A stretch of 64,000 nucleotides of DNA from positions 62,001-126,000 of the forward strand of contig JAQCEY010000005.1 of the NCBI GenBank assembly GCA_027620075.1, in the 5' to 3' direction. Positions 44,264-53,867 of this stretch are shown one piece after another (within the stretch, counting starts at the first letter, position 1; each line of letters starts with the position of its first letter). The notes beneath the pieces are model-generated. The model saw nothing but the letters and a program-made list of their open reading frames with translations, searched no databases and was not told the DNA's origin. The DNA comes from Pseudomonadota bacterium. GTDB taxonomy: Bacteria > Pseudomonadota > Alphaproteobacteria > Rickettsiales > UBA6187. The translations under genes and the position numbers were made by a program.

Positions 44264-45988
44264 ATGAAGAAACAAAGCACCTTATCAAAAACATTAGATG
44301 TTTTTTCTTCAAAGGAAAAATTCGGGTTATTTTTATTATTCCTATCCATGGTTATCGCTGCCATACTGGAAATGGCAGGTGTAGGGCTGATAATGCCTTT
44401 CATTGCGTTGCTTGATAAACCTGAAATTGTTCATAACAACGAATTTGCTGCTCGAATATATGCCATGTCGGGAGCCGAATCATATAAACAGTTCATGTTG
44501 ATATGCAGCGGCGGTTTAATTTTATTTTATCTGGCTAAAAATATATTCTTAGGGTTTATAATTTACCGGCAAAGTGTATTCTTAGCCAAATCAGAGGCAA
44601 ATGTGGGGGTAAACCTGCTCAAAAAATACCTCTCAATGCCATATTTACGCTATGTAGAACGCAATACCGCCGAATTGGTTAACAACATAACCATAGAGTC
44701 AACATTGCTGTTTGCAGGGCTTATAAAGCCTATATTTTTCATATTATCCGATGCTTTGGTAACTATATGCATCATGGCATTGCTTCTATATATTGCCCCT
44801 TTAGCAACCCTTTGTGCCGTCGGCGTAATTTTACTTTCGGCAAGCATATTCTATATTATTTTAAGAAATCCGTTAAAGAGCTTAGGCGAGTCACGCCGGT
44901 ATCACCGCCAAAAGATGATACAGTGGGTAACCCAAAGCCTAGGCAGCATGAAGGAAATAACCGTTTTGGGACGCAAAAAGTTCTTTGAAGACAGCTTCAA
45001 AGAACATGCCTCACAAATGATAAAGACGCAGACTTTTTATGAAACCGTAATTCAGCTACCACGTGTAATAATCGAAAGCTTCGGTGTAATTATGTTGGTT
45101 ATAATCATGGTTATATTGATAAATGAGGGCGGTAATTTTATTCCTACCCTATCGCTTTTCGCTATGGCGGCATTTAGGTTAATGCCTTCTATAAACAGGA
45201 TAACATCATCTGCTACCAAGGTACGTTATTATTTAAAAACACTGAACAATCTGCATGAAGACCTGAATGCTAAAGATTATGACAATTCAACCGCATCAGA
45301 CAAAACCATAAAATTCGCAAGTGAGATAAAGCTGGATAACATATCATTTGCTTATCCCGATACAAACCGCAATGTGATTGACGGTCTTAGCCTTACCGTA
45401 AAAAAGGGTTCTTCCATCGGTATTATAGGTCCGTCAGGTGAAGGAAAATCAACTTTAGTTGACATAATACTAGGACTGCTTCCCGTCAATAAAGGTTCGG
45501 TTTTAGTAGACGGAGTTAATATATCGGAAAATCTAAAACAATGGCACAAACATATCAGCTATATGCCGCAAGCCGTATATCTTACCGATGATACGATAAA
45601 ACGTAATGTCGCACTAGGTGTAGCAGATGAAGATATAGACGATGAGCTGATATGGAACTGTCTGGATAAAGCCCAGCTTGCCGATAAGGTCAGGTCATTG
45701 CCCGAAGGTTTGGATACGACGGTAGGCGAACAGGGAACTAAATTATCCGGCGGACAGCGTCAAAGAATAGGAATCGCAAGGGCGTTATACAACAATCCCC
45801 AAGTTCTGGTTTTAGATGAGGCAACTACGGCTCTAGACCCTCAAACCGAAGAAAAAATATGTAACACTTTAAAGGAAATATCCGAGGAAGTAACGATAAT
45901 AGCCATATCACATCAACCGAAACTTATTTCAATAACCGATGAGGTTTATAGATTAAGTGAAGGCAAACTACATATACAAAAATTCTAA
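44264..45988 (+). CDS. ABC exporter, fused permease and ATPase
   Basis: This 574-residue half-transporter has an N-terminal six-helix membrane domain (about 15-310) and an ATPase domain (about 335-574). The ATPase has Walker A GPSGEGKST, signature LSGGQRQRIGIARAL, Walker B VLVLDEATTAL and the H-loop His in AISHQPK. Homodimers of this MsbA/PglK-like class flip lipid-linked sugars or lipids. As last gene of the locus, a role in exporting the lipid-linked glycan is likely. No separate Wzx flippase gene is seen here. Confidence 0.92.
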   Translation: MKKQSTLSKTLDVFSSKEKFGLFLLFLSMVIAAILEMAGVGLIMPFIALLDKPEIVHNNEFAARIYAMSGAESYKQFMLICSGGLILFYLAKNIFLGFIIYRQSVFLAKSEANVGVNLLKKYLSMPYLRYVERNTAELVNNITIESTLLFAGLIKPIFFILSDALVTICIMALLLYIAPLATLCAVGVILLSASIFYIILRNPLKSLGESRRYHRQKMIQWVTQSLGSMKEITVLGRKKFFEDSFKEHASQMIKTQTFYETVIQLPRVIIESFGVIMLVIIMVILINEGGNFIPTLSLFAMAAFRLMPSINRITSSATKVRYYLKTLNNLHEDLNAKDYDNSTASDKTIKFASEIKLDNISFAYPDTNRNVIDGLSLTVKKGSSIGIIGPSGEGKSTLVDIILGLLPVNKGSVLVDGVNISENLKQWHKHISYMPQAVYLTDDTIKRNVALGVADEDIDDELIWNCLDKAQLADKVRSLPEGLDTTVGEQGTKLSGGQRQRIGIARALYNNPQVLVLDEATTALDPQTEEKICNTLKEISEEVTIIAISHQPKLISITDEVYRLSEGKLHIQKF

Positions 45989-46111
45989 ATTCATTTACGT
46001 CACACCCTGCGTTTGCTTTAATCACAACAATTAGTTGAATAAGTGCCCCCTAAATTAATAATATATTAAGAAGCGTATTTTATAATATTCTGTTGGGAGA
46101 GCTTGATTAAA

Positions 46112-47617
46112 ATGGGCAAACTATACATAAGCGACATTTCAACATTATCGAGAAACGGCATTATTGCTGTTATGGTATCGGTTATATGCCTAATAACAAC
46201 TACTTTAATACTTATATTTAATACAAATTATCACCCGTTCTTATGGGTTCTGACCACAATCCCGATGTGCTTTTCATCATATGTCATCTTTATATATCTC
46301 CGTCTTGAGCATGAAAAAGAGCTTATAAGAACCGAACTTAATATCTCAAAACGAATGATAAGAAGGCTTATCATGGACGAGCAAAACCTATTCAAAGAAA
46401 TGCAAAAGCAGATAGATAAAAGAAAAAAGGACAGGCAGCGAATCAAGCTAAATGAAAGCGAATCGCAGATGGTATTAGATAGTGTTGTAGAAGGAGTTGT
46501 CAGGACTGATGAAAAAGGGATAATAAACATCTTCAATCCGGCTTCCGAGAACATGTTCGGCTACAAGAAAGATGAGGTTATAGGTCGAAACATAAATTTC
46601 CTTATACCCAATATATATAATGAAGAGCAAGGGGTTATAGACAAAAACACCCTAAGAAAAATATTCGCAAAGAAAAAAAACGGACGCAAGTTCCCTATTG
46701 ATATGACCGTAAATGAAGCAAAGACCGCCGAGAAAAAAGAATATGTGGCAATTATTTACGATATTTCAGATAAAAGAATGCAAGGCAGGGCTTTCCACAA
46801 ATACACCGAAAAGCTTGAATGGGCAAATTACGAAACTCAAAAAGCACGACTGGAAGCGGAGCGTGCCAACTACGCAAAGACCATATTCCTTGCCAATATG
46901 AGCCACGAAATAAGAACACCGCTCAACGGCATAATAGGCTTGACGGAGCTAATGCTAAACACGCAATTAAATGCAAAGCAGGAACGTTATGCAAACCAGA
47001 TATATAATTCGGGCGAAACTTTGCTTGAAATTATCAATGATATCCTTGATTTCTCCAAAATTGAGGCAAATGCACTCAAACTTGAAAATGCCAAATTCAA
47101 TTTAACGGAGCTTGTCAAAAACTGTGAAAATATGTTTCAACCTTTATATGATGAAAAAGGCATAAAGCTAAAAGTAAATTACACGAAAAACATCTTGAAC
47201 GATTATACGGGCGATCCGACCAGATTAAGGCAGATAATAACCAACCTGATAGGCAACTCCCTTAAATTCACCGAAAAAGGCACTGTAACCCTGACCATAA
47301 CAAAGAAACGAACCTTAAATACAAAAGAAACATTACTATTTGAGGTAAAAGATACGGGCGTAGGTATTTCTACTAAAAAGCAGAAGAATATTTTTGATAA
47401 GTTCGCTCAGGCAGATGCATCTACAACACGTAAATTCGGCGGTACGGGTCTCGGGCTGGCAATATGTAAGCAGCTTGTAGAGCTAATGGGGGGACAGATA
47501 GGTGTAAAGAGCCGTTTAGGCAAGGGGTCTCTGTTCTGGTTCAAGATACCTATGAATACTGTAAAAACCAAAAATTCAACTAATCCTCAAAAGGAGAGGG
47601 CGTATGCAAAAAATTAA
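46112..47617 (+). CDS. PAS-containing sensor histidine kinase
   Basis: This 501-residue kinase has two membrane helices at about 15-35 and 42-60 with almost no periplasmic loop, a charged coiled coil, then a PAS domain (about 115-230, with VVEGVVRTDEKGIINIFNPA). HisKA has the phospho-His in NMSHEIRTPLNG. HATPase_c shows GDPTRLRQIITNLIGNSLKF, DTGVGIS and GGTGLGLAI. It lacks its own receiver; the next gene supplies one with a 14-base overlap. ATG 46112 follows GGGAGAG; TTG 46103 is too close to that site. The input is probably sensed in or below the membrane. Confidence 0.93.
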   Translation: MGKLYISDISTLSRNGIIAVMVSVICLITTTLILIFNTNYHPFLWVLTTIPMCFSSYVIFIYLRLEHEKELIRTELNISKRMIRRLIMDEQNLFKEMQKQIDKRKKDRQRIKLNESESQMVLDSVVEGVVRTDEKGIINIFNPASENMFGYKKDEVIGRNINFLIPNIYNEEQGVIDKNTLRKIFAKKKNGRKFPIDMTVNEAKTAEKKEYVAIIYDISDKRMQGRAFHKYTEKLEWANYETQKARLEAERANYAKTIFLANMSHEIRTPLNGIIGLTELMLNTQLNAKQERYANQIYNSGETLLEIINDILDFSKIEANALKLENAKFNLTELVKNCENMFQPLYDEKGIKLKVNYTKNILNDYTGDPTRLRQIITNLIGNSLKFTEKGTVTLTITKKRTLNTKETLLFEVKDTGVGISTKKQKNIFDKFAQADASTTRKFGGTGLGLAICKQLVELMGGQIGVKSRLGKGSLFWFKIPMNTVKTKNSTNPQKERAYAKN

Positions 47618-48005
47618 TGAGAAATTTCCAGGTACAAAAGTGCTGGTAGCAGATGATTATCCTATCAATCTTGAACTTACTCAGGAAATGCTCGAAATGA
47701 TGGAATGTATGGTTGATTCCGCCGAAGACGGCATAGAAGCCGTAAAATTATGTAACGATAATGAATATGATGTAATTTTCATGGACGTTCAGATGCCCAA
47801 TATGGACGGTTACAAAGCAACAAAGGAAATACGTAAATCAGGTAACGGCAACTCCAAAACCGTAATAATAGCAATAACGGCAAGCGCTATGGCAGGAGAT
47901 AAGGAAAAGTGCCTTGATGCAGGCATGAATGATTATATAAGCAAGCCCATAAAGGGAAAGAATATAGAAGATATGTTAATTAAATATATCAGGGATAAAA
48001 AATGA
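47604..48005 (+). CDS. Single-domain response regulator
   Basis: This 133-residue receiver has VLVADDY, phospho-acceptor Asp61 in VIFMDVQMPNMDGY, Thr and Ala in IAITASAMAGD and Lys in YISKPIKGK. Its closest style is the receiver of hybrid kinases. It overlaps the kinase gene upstream and the double-receiver gene downstream by a few bases, so it looks like a receiver detached from a hybrid kinase. It has no output domain and probably passes phosphate onward. Confidence 0.92.
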   Translation: MQKINEKFPGTKVLVADDYPINLELTQEMLEMMECMVDSAEDGIEAVKLCNDNEYDVIFMDVQMPNMDGYKATKEIRKSGNGNSKTVIIAITASAMAGDKEKCLDAGMNDYISKPIKGKNIEDMLIKYIRDKK

Positions 48006-48901
48006 CAAAGGAAAAAGATCCTACCGTTTTAATTATAGAAGATAACAAGATGTTCAGGGATCTGGCATTTGATGTTTTTGACAATACGGACAGGATAACG
48101 GCTAAAGACGCAAATGAGGGTCTGACCAAGTTCAAGGAGCAAATCCCCGATATAACACTTCTTGACATAGGATTACCGGACAGGAGCGGTCTGGATATCT
48201 TACCGGAGATGGTAGCTTATAACCCTGAAGCATTTATAGTAATGCTTACAAAAAGCAATATAAAGAAAGATGTTGAACAGGCAAAGAGATTGGGTGCAAA
48301 AGGTTATATATCAAAACCTTTTACCTATAAAAAGGTATTGGACTGCATGGATATGTATAAAACATTCAAAGCGGAGCTTGAAAAAAAATCCGAAAATGAG
48401 CGTTTCCACAGAGAAAACACTCAAGAATTTTTTGAAGAGCAGGAAATTGAGAATAACAAAAAAATAGAGGAGCATAAATTAAAGCTTTACGAAGATATGA
48501 TAAGGGAACAAATTTCTAATTTATCCATATTATTTGTTGATGACTATCCCTCAAACAGGTTCAAGGCGAAGAACGTATTTGCTAAAATGGGTTGCAATAT
48601 AAAAACCGCAAATAACGGTGAGGAAGCCGTAGAAATATATAAACAAGGTAATTTCAATATTATATTCATGGATTCTGCAATGGACGATATAAGCGGCTAT
48701 ACGGCTACAAAAAGAATCCGTAAATACGAAAAGGAAAATAAACTAAAAAGGTCACTTATAATAGGCATGCCCGAATATAGTAATGAGATAGAAGATAAAC
48801 TATGGCTGCAATCGGATATGGACGACTACATAACCAAGCCTGCCAAGATATACAAAGTTAAAGACATAATACGAAAATATATTGAAGATAATTTAAAGTA
48901 A
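48002..48901 (+). CDS. Double-receiver response regulator
   Basis: This 299-residue protein has two receiver domains joined by a charged helical linker (about 125-172). The first has LIIEDNK, Asp55 in TLLDIGLPDRSG and Lys in YISKPFTYKK. The second has LFVDDYPSN and Asp224 in IIFMDSAMDDISGY, with KPAK near 280. The second domain is less typical: IIGMPEYSN replaces the usual Thr/Ser-Ala signalling turn. No DNA-binding or enzymatic output is present. It overlaps the previous gene by 4 bases. Confidence 0.9.
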   Translation: MTKEKDPTVLIIEDNKMFRDLAFDVFDNTDRITAKDANEGLTKFKEQIPDITLLDIGLPDRSGLDILPEMVAYNPEAFIVMLTKSNIKKDVEQAKRLGAKGYISKPFTYKKVLDCMDMYKTFKAELEKKSENERFHRENTQEFFEEQEIENNKKIEEHKLKLYEDMIREQISNLSILFVDDYPSNRFKAKNVFAKMGCNIKTANNGEEAVEIYKQGNFNIIFMDSAMDDISGYTATKRIRKYEKENKLKRSLIIGMPEYSNEIEDKLWLQSDMDDYITKPAKIYKVKDIIRKYIEDNLK

Positions 48902-48909
48902 AAAAAATT

Positions 48910-49581
48910 ATGAATGATAATATTTCTTATTACAAATCAAAAATAGAATCACTTTCCGACGACATAGAGCTAATGGCACATATAGCTTCCCATGACATAA
49001 AAGATCCGTTGCGTCAGGCATTATCCGACTTAGAAGAAAATCAGGATATACACAGTGCCAAAGAATCTATAACAAAGGTAATTGAAATAATAACCTTACT
49101 TCGTGAATATTCGCACCTGTTAAAATTCAACGAAACATTGTCAAAAGTTGACTGCAATGAGGTATTAAGCGAATCCCTCGACGAATTATCAGCATATATT
49201 AAAGAACACAAAGCTACGATTACAAATGATAAACTACCTGAAGTAAATGCTTTCAAACCGCATTTAAAGATAGTTTTTTTATCACTTATAAAAAACTCCG
49301 TATGCTACAATGACAACAATGAACCAAAATTACATATAAGCTGTAAAAAGGAAGGTCAGTTCTGGCTATTCAAGTTCTCTGATAACGGAATAGGAATTGA
49401 ACATTTTTATAGAAAGTACGTATTCGCCCTTTTCCAAAAATTAGATGAAGAACACGGCAACACAGGTTATGGAGCAGGTCTTGCATTTTGTAAAAAAATA
49501 ATTGAGAATCATAACGGTAAGATATGGTTTGAATCTGACGGAAGCAGCGGTACTGATTTTTATTTTACAATTCCGTTGTAA
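48910..49581 (+). CDS. Soluble histidine-kinase-like protein (HisKA-HATPase)
   Basis: This 223-residue protein has no membrane helix or sensor domain. It begins directly with a HisKA-like dimerisation segment, with His28 in MAHIASHDIKDPLRQ. An HATPase_c follows, with LSLIKNSVCYND, FSDNGIGIE and TGYGAGLAFCKKIIENHNG. This is similar to the kinase core of phytochrome-like or bacteriophytochrome-related kinases. It follows the double receiver after 8 bases. It may act as a second kinase, phosphatase or Hpt-like element for the receivers encoded upstream. Confidence 0.87.
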   Translation: MNDNISYYKSKIESLSDDIELMAHIASHDIKDPLRQALSDLEENQDIHSAKESITKVIEIITLLREYSHLLKFNETLSKVDCNEVLSESLDELSAYIKEHKATITNDKLPEVNAFKPHLKIVFLSLIKNSVCYNDNNEPKLHISCKKEGQFWLFKFSDNGIGIEHFYRKYVFALFQKLDEEHGNTGYGAGLAFCKKIIENHNGKIWFESDGSSGTDFYFTIPL

Positions 49582-49591
49582 AACACCGTTT

Positions 49592-50770
49592 CTACTTCTT
49601 CTTATCTTTCTTTCTTTCGCTAGCCACTAAAGTTTTAGCTGCCAGCATCGTACTTGAAACTATATTATCTTTAAAATTACCTAATGAATTAGATTGTATC
49701 CATATATCCCCCGGTCCCGTGTAGCTTTCAATAACTTTTGCAAAACCGCTTTCTATTACGGTACTCAGTGTTATATTCACCGTTGACTGCCTTGCCATAA
49801 CATATGTCTGGAAAGCGTTTATGGTTTCTCCCTGTGCAAGAGTTCTTTTATAGACACCGCCACCAAACCATAAAAAAACAAGACCGTCCCCTTCCAGTTT
49901 TAACAACTTTAAACCGTCAACTTTTTTACAATCACCGTTTTCCTTGGAGTCTGCTTTAGTAAATACGACAGATGCAGAGGCACACAAAAGAGTGTTCTCC
50001 CTACAAAGAATACTCCGGTACTGCCCTAAATTGATGACCGCTATATTACCCGGAAAGTTGCCTGAAAATAATACATGCTTTGGTTTAAACGAGGTGTTTT
50101 TACATTTTTTTACAAAAACTTTGCTATGAGATGCCATTGCCATACCGGTACTTACCATCTTACCTATCAATCCCTGCGGAGCCATTTTATGAGAACTAAC
50201 TTCGGTAACGAACTCAATACCGTTATCAAAGGTCATAACAGTATCTTTCTGATAGATTAGTTCCCGACTTGGTTTCAGGATAATTTCAACAAATTGAGTA
50301 TCGTTATTATGTACTATATAATCAAAATCCCTAAAATTATTAGCCGAATTTGATACGGTATTATTTGGTGCGTTTTCTCTAAGAGGAGGAACCGAAACTC
50401 CCCTTGCTATAGTATCATCGCCCGAACCTGCTTTATTACTTAAGGTTTCTTCCCCCTCCATCATTTTTTGAGCTATCTCGGCAGGTTTAGGGTGATGCTC
50501 CGAATCGCCTTGACCACCTGTATTTTCATAAGAACCGCCCCTGCCCTTTGCAGCCTCTTCCTCCATCATTTTCTGAGCTATCTGAGCCGGTGTAAGATGA
50601 ACCGAATTATCTTTCCCAGAAGAAGTGTTATCAGGCGTTGTTCTTGATTCTGTAGGTGAAGGTGTCTGTTTGGTAGTTGCCGGTTTTGTAGAGCTATGCG
50701 GAGAATTGAGATTCTTCTGCAACATCTTCGGACCTCGTCTTAATGCCGGCGGCAAATCATCATCAATCAT
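49592..50770 (-). CDS. AIM24-like protein with N-terminal tandem repeat
   Basis: This 392-residue protein has a disordered N-terminus (1-155), rich in Pro, Ser, Thr and Gly, with two similar units: HLTPAQIAQKMMEEEAA (58-74) and HPKPAEIAQKMMEGEET (93-109). The C-terminal half resembles the AIM24/TIGR00266 beta-sandwich family: VEIILKPSRELIYQKDTVMT, FSGNFPGNIAVINLG, LVFLWFGGGVYKRTLAQGE and YTGPGDIWIQS. Bacterial members have no firm function. It converges with the kinase operon, leaving only 10 bases between the stops. Confidence 0.75.
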   Translation of the reverse strand: MIDDDLPPALRRGPKMLQKNLNSPHSSTKPATTKQTPSPTESRTTPDNTSSGKDNSVHLTPAQIAQKMMEEEAAKGRGGSYENTGGQGDSEHHPKPAEIAQKMMEGEETLSNKAGSGDDTIARGVSVPPLRENAPNNTVSNSANNFRDFDYIVHNNDTQFVEIILKPSRELIYQKDTVMTFDNGIEFVTEVSSHKMAPQGLIGKMVSTGMAMASHSKVFVKKCKNTSFKPKHVLFSGNFPGNIAVINLGQYRSILCRENTLLCASASVVFTKADSKENGDCKKVDGLKLLKLEGDGLVFLWFGGGVYKRTLAQGETINAFQTYVMARQSTVNITLSTVIESGFAKVIESYTGPGDIWIQSNSLGNFKDNIVSSTMLAAKTLVASERKKDKKK

Positions 50771-50863
50771 ACTAATCCCCCTTTAAATTACCGATTTAAG
50801 ATAGAATTATAATACAAACAATTATAGTGTATCAACCGTTTATTAATTATTAGCAGTTGCAAA

Positions 50864-51022
50864 CTAACTTTCTAATGATTCCTCATCTAACACGGGTTCA
50901 TCGTCCTCTACTGCATAAGATTCATTTAACCACTTACCCAAATCAACATCAGCACAACGTTTTGAACAAAAAGGTTTATATTTTTCAGCCGATGGTTTTT
51001 TGCATATAGGACATTTAGCCAT
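50864..51022 (-). CDS. yacG: DNA gyrase inhibitor YacG-type zinc protein
   Basis: This 52-residue frame begins MAKCPICKK and has the YacG zinc pattern Cys4-Cys7-Cys19-Cys23 (CPIC, then FCSKRC), followed by VDLGKWLNESYAVE and an acidic tail. E. coli YacG binds GyrB and inhibits gyrase. The start overlaps the end of maf by 8 bases, the stop is TAG at 50864-50866, and infA-maf-yacG is a familiar alphaproteobacterial order. The length fits this very small family. Confidence 0.9.
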   Translation of the reverse strand: MAKCPICKKPSAEKYKPFCSKRCADVDLGKWLNESYAVEDDEPVLDEESLES

Positions 51023-51590
51023 TGTTGTACCCCGTTCCTTCCAGCATTGAAAGTGTTTCGTATAAAGGCAGACCTACAACAGATGAGTAAGAGCCGTTCA
51101 GGGATTTTACAAACCCGCCTGCTATACCCTGTATCGCATAGCCCCCTGCTTTACCGATACCTTCTTTGCTTTCTATATATCCGTTTATCTCTTTAACACT
51201 CAGTCTTTTGAACTTAACTTTTGTTTCAATGACTTTATCGGATAACCTGCCTTCAGGTGATATAAGGCAAACACAGCTTATAACGGTATGTTGCCTTCCT
51301 GATAACAATTGAAGGCACTGTGCAACCTGATCGTCATTTTCCGCTTTTGGCAAAATCCTTCTTCCGCACGCAACCACCGTATCGGCACTCAATATAAAAT
51401 CATCTTTATATTTGTGTAAAACTGCCTTTGCCTTACCTATCGCCATACGTAATGCATATTGCTTGGGTATTTCATTTTGTAAAGGGGACTCATCAATATC
51501 TGCAGGTTCAATAATATCCGGTGTAATATTAACCTGCTGTAATAAATCCTTACGCCTCGGTGATGCCGATGCGAGAATTAGCTTTGGCAT
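51015..51590 (-). CDS. maf: Maf-family nucleoside triphosphate pyrophosphatase
   Basis: This 191-residue protein starts LILASASPRRKDLLQQ, the Maf signature. It contains the catalytic and substrate residues in FILSADTVVACGRRILPKAEND, LLSGRQHTVISCVC, and KEGIGKAGGYAIQGIAGGFV. Maf proteins hydrolyse non-canonical or modified nucleotides (dTTP/UTP or m7GTP subgroups) to monophosphates and have been linked to septum control. The subgroup is not decided here. It lies between infA and yacG in a compact operon. Confidence 0.95.
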   Translation of the reverse strand: MPKLILASASPRRKDLLQQVNITPDIIEPADIDESPLQNEIPKQYALRMAIGKAKAVLHKYKDDFILSADTVVACGRRILPKAENDDQVAQCLQLLSGRQHTVISCVCLISPEGRLSDKVIETKVKFKRLSVKEINGYIESKEGIGKAGGYAIQGIAGGFVKSLNGSYSSVVGLPLYETLSMLEGTGYNNG

Positions 51591-51612
51591 AAAACTACCA
51601 TGTTATTTTTTA

Positions 51613-51879
51613 TTACTCGTCATCTGAGTCTTTTTCTACGGTAGATTCAGGGCTAGGTTTGCTTTTATATCTGTGAATTACACGCCCCTTAGAAAGGTCA
51701 TACGGTGTCATTTCCACTTTTACCCAGTCGCCCACTAATACCCTTATACGGTTCTTACGCATACGTCCCGATGTATGACCCAATACTTCATGCCCATTTT
51801 CAAGTTCTATACGGAACATTGCGTTCGGGAGTAATTCCAGAACAGTACCATCGAATTCCAATAACTCTTCTTTAGCCAT
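51613..51879 (-). CDS. infA: Translation initiation factor IF-1
   Basis: This 88-residue protein has the complete IF-1 OB fold: [40 protein letters not shown], and [22 protein letters not shown]-1 occupies the ribosomal A site during initiation. The family is usually about 72 residues; this one carries a 15-residue Ser/Glu/Asp-rich acidic extension. It leads the infA-maf-yacG unit. Confidence 0.97.
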   Translation of the reverse strand: MAKEELLEFDGTVLELLPNAMFRIELENGHEVLGHTSGRMRKNRIRVLVGDWVKVEMTPYDLSKGRVIHRYKSKPSPESTVEKDSDDE

Positions 51880-52269
51880 AAACCCTATCTAATTTAATAA
51901 TTATAATTATTAAAAATAATTCCCATATTGAAATTATTAATTGTTAATAGCCGATTACAAACTCATTCTAAATTTAGAATTAATTGACTACAACCACTGT
52001 ATTCATAGCTAATTAGTTCAAACTTTCAAGATAAAAAACAATTATGCAATAAATATCATACGGAAACGTCCGGCAAGCATATATTTTGTATAAATTCTAC
52101 TACAGCCTTTTTATTTCATTTTTGAACTTGCTTCAGATTTGCCTATGACAAAATATATGTATATGAAACAATCCCACTGATTGCATAATAAGGAATTATG
52201 TGTTATAGGTGCTGACCTTTATAAACTTTTGAAATTTTCAAATATTCCCTGCTTGAAAAAGGTGTAGTG
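51880..52269. other. Intergenic region with TTTTGTATAAATT motif, copy 3
   Basis: These 390 AT-rich bases between divergent infA and miaB must hold both promoters. At 52084-52096 is TTTTGTATAAATT followed by CTACTACAG, the third copy of the motif seen at 5331 and 25460. At 52123-52150, TTTGAACTTGCTTCAGATTT followed by GCCTATGAC looks like a degenerate end of palindromic repeat A. No open frame of interest is present. Confidence 0.45.
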
Positions 52270-53616
52270 ATGGCAAAGAAGAAATTACATATTAAAACAT
52301 ATGGCTGTGCGATGAATGTTTATGATTCGATACAAATGACCGATATGTTCTATAATCTCGGCTATGAAAATTCAGATAGCATAGCAGGTTCCGATCTGGT
52401 TATCCTTAACACATGTCATATTAGGGAAAAAGCTGCTGAAAAAGTTTACTCTGAACTAGGTCGCATCAAGAAAGCAAAAGAGAAGAAGAAAGCCTGCGGC
52501 GAGAATATGATAATTGCGGTGGCAGGGTGCGTAGGTCAGGCAGAGGGGGACGAAATATTCCGACGTGCCCCGTATGTCGATGTTGTAGTCGGCCCTCAGT
52601 CTTATCAAACACTTCCCGATCTTGTGGGTAAAGTACAAAGAGAAAGCGGACACCTTATAAATCTTGAATTCGAAGATGATAAATTTGACAAGCTCCCCAA
52701 AGAATCATCACAATCAAATATCTGTGCCGTGTTGTCTATTCAGGAAGGGTGCGATAAGTTCTGCACGTTCTGTGTAGTACCATATACTCGTGGTGCCGAA
52801 TACTCCCGTAATGTTCCCGAGATATACCGTGAGGCTGTTTCGCTTGTAGCACGAGGTGCTAAAGAGATAACCCTTCTGGGGCAGAACGTAAATGCTTATC
52901 ATGGCGAATCATCTGACGGACAAATATGGAATCTTGGAAAATTAATAAAGCATATTGCAAAGATTGAAGGCTTAGAACGCATAAGATACAGCACATCTCA
53001 CCCTCGTGATATGCACGAAGACTTATATGACGTACACAGGAGCGAACCGAAGTTGATGCCGTTTTTAAACCTGCCCGTTCAGTCCGGTTCAGATAAAATA
53101 CTAAATGCCATGAATCGTAAGCATACTCGCGAATTTTATTTTAAGATTATGGAACGCCTAAGACAAGAACGCCCTGATATTCAGTTTAGCTCCGACTTCA
53201 TCATAGGTTTTCCGGGTGAGACGGAACAGGATTTTGAAGATACTATGGATTTGGCAAAAAGGGTGAATTTTACGCAAGCATACTCTTTTTGCTACAGCCC
53301 ACGCCCGGGAACACCCGGTGCGCAAATGGATAATCAGCTAGAAGAATCTGTCAAAAAAGAACGCCTCATGCGTTTTCAGGCACTGATAAGCAACCAGCAG
53401 CTTGAATATAACCAAAGCTGTGTGGGTAAAACAATGCCCGTACTATTTGAAGGTAAAGGTAACAAACAAGGTCAGATAACGGGTAAAAGCCCTTATATGC
53501 AGTCAGTTATAGTTAACGGCTCCGAAGAACTGATAGGAAAAATAATTGATGTAAATATCAAACAAGCAGGTCCTAACAGTTTAAAAGGCGAGTTGCTCTA
53601 TAATGTTTCCAAATAA
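52270..53616 (+). CDS. miaB: tRNA-2-methylthio-N6-isopentenyladenosine synthase MiaB
   Basis: This 448-residue radical SAM enzyme adds a methylthio group to i6A37 in tRNAs that read UNN codons. The N-terminal domain has three cluster-binding cysteines: Cys13 (TYGCAMN), Cys49 ([10 protein letters not shown]) and Cys87 (VAGCVGQ). The radical SAM domain has Cys161, Cys165 and Cys168 in [19 protein letters not shown]-terminal TRAM domain follows (about 385-448). ATG 52270 with AAGGTG upstream is chosen over GTG 52267. It is transcribed alone. Confidence 0.97.
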   Translation: MAKKKLHIKTYGCAMNVYDSIQMTDMFYNLGYENSDSIAGSDLVILNTCHIREKAAEKVYSELGRIKKAKEKKKACGENMIIAVAGCVGQAEGDEIFRRAPYVDVVVGPQSYQTLPDLVGKVQRESGHLINLEFEDDKFDKLPKESSQSNICAVLSIQEGCDKFCTFCVVPYTRGAEYSRNVPEIYREAVSLVARGAKEITLLGQNVNAYHGESSDGQIWNLGKLIKHIAKIEGLERIRYSTSHPRDMHEDLYDVHRSEPKLMPFLNLPVQSGSDKILNAMNRKHTREFYFKIMERLRQERPDIQFSSDFIIGFPGETEQDFEDTMDLAKRVNFTQAYSFCYSPRPGTPGAQMDNQLEESVKKERLMRFQALISNQQLEYNQSCVGKTMPVLFEGKGNKQGQITGKSPYMQSVIVNGSEELIGKIIDVNIKQAGPNSLKGELLYNVSK

Positions 53617-53624
53617 TTTCTATG

Positions 53625-53852
53625 GTCAAGCCATAGTATGAAGCCTCTGCAAAAGTCAAAAACCTACTCTCCCCTTGAGGGAGAGTTAAAAACACGAAGT
53701 GTTTTTGTGAGGGGTAGAAGCCCGCAAGTGTTTGTTATACCTGCATGTATCGCCCTCTCTCCAACTCTCTCCCGTACACGGGAGAGAGGATACAAAGAAC
53801 TCAACTTTACAACCTTTTGCAGATGCTTCTATAGATAGTCAATCCATAGTAT
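53625..53852. repeat. Palindromic MITE-like element with flanking direct repeat
   Basis: Terminal inverted repeats GAAGCCTCTGCAAAAG (53640-53655) and CTTTTGCAGATGCTTC (53814-53829) differ at one base. Immediately outside or close by are direct repeats GTCAAGCCATAGTAT (53625-53639) and GTCAATCCATAGTAT (53838-53852). Inside are further hairpins (CTCTCCC-TTGA-GGGAGAG, CTCTCTCCCGTACACGGGAGAGAG). No transposase is encoded. The element sits between miaB and the convergent large secreted-protein gene. Confidence 0.6.
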
Positions 53853-53867
53853 AATAATTCTTATAAT

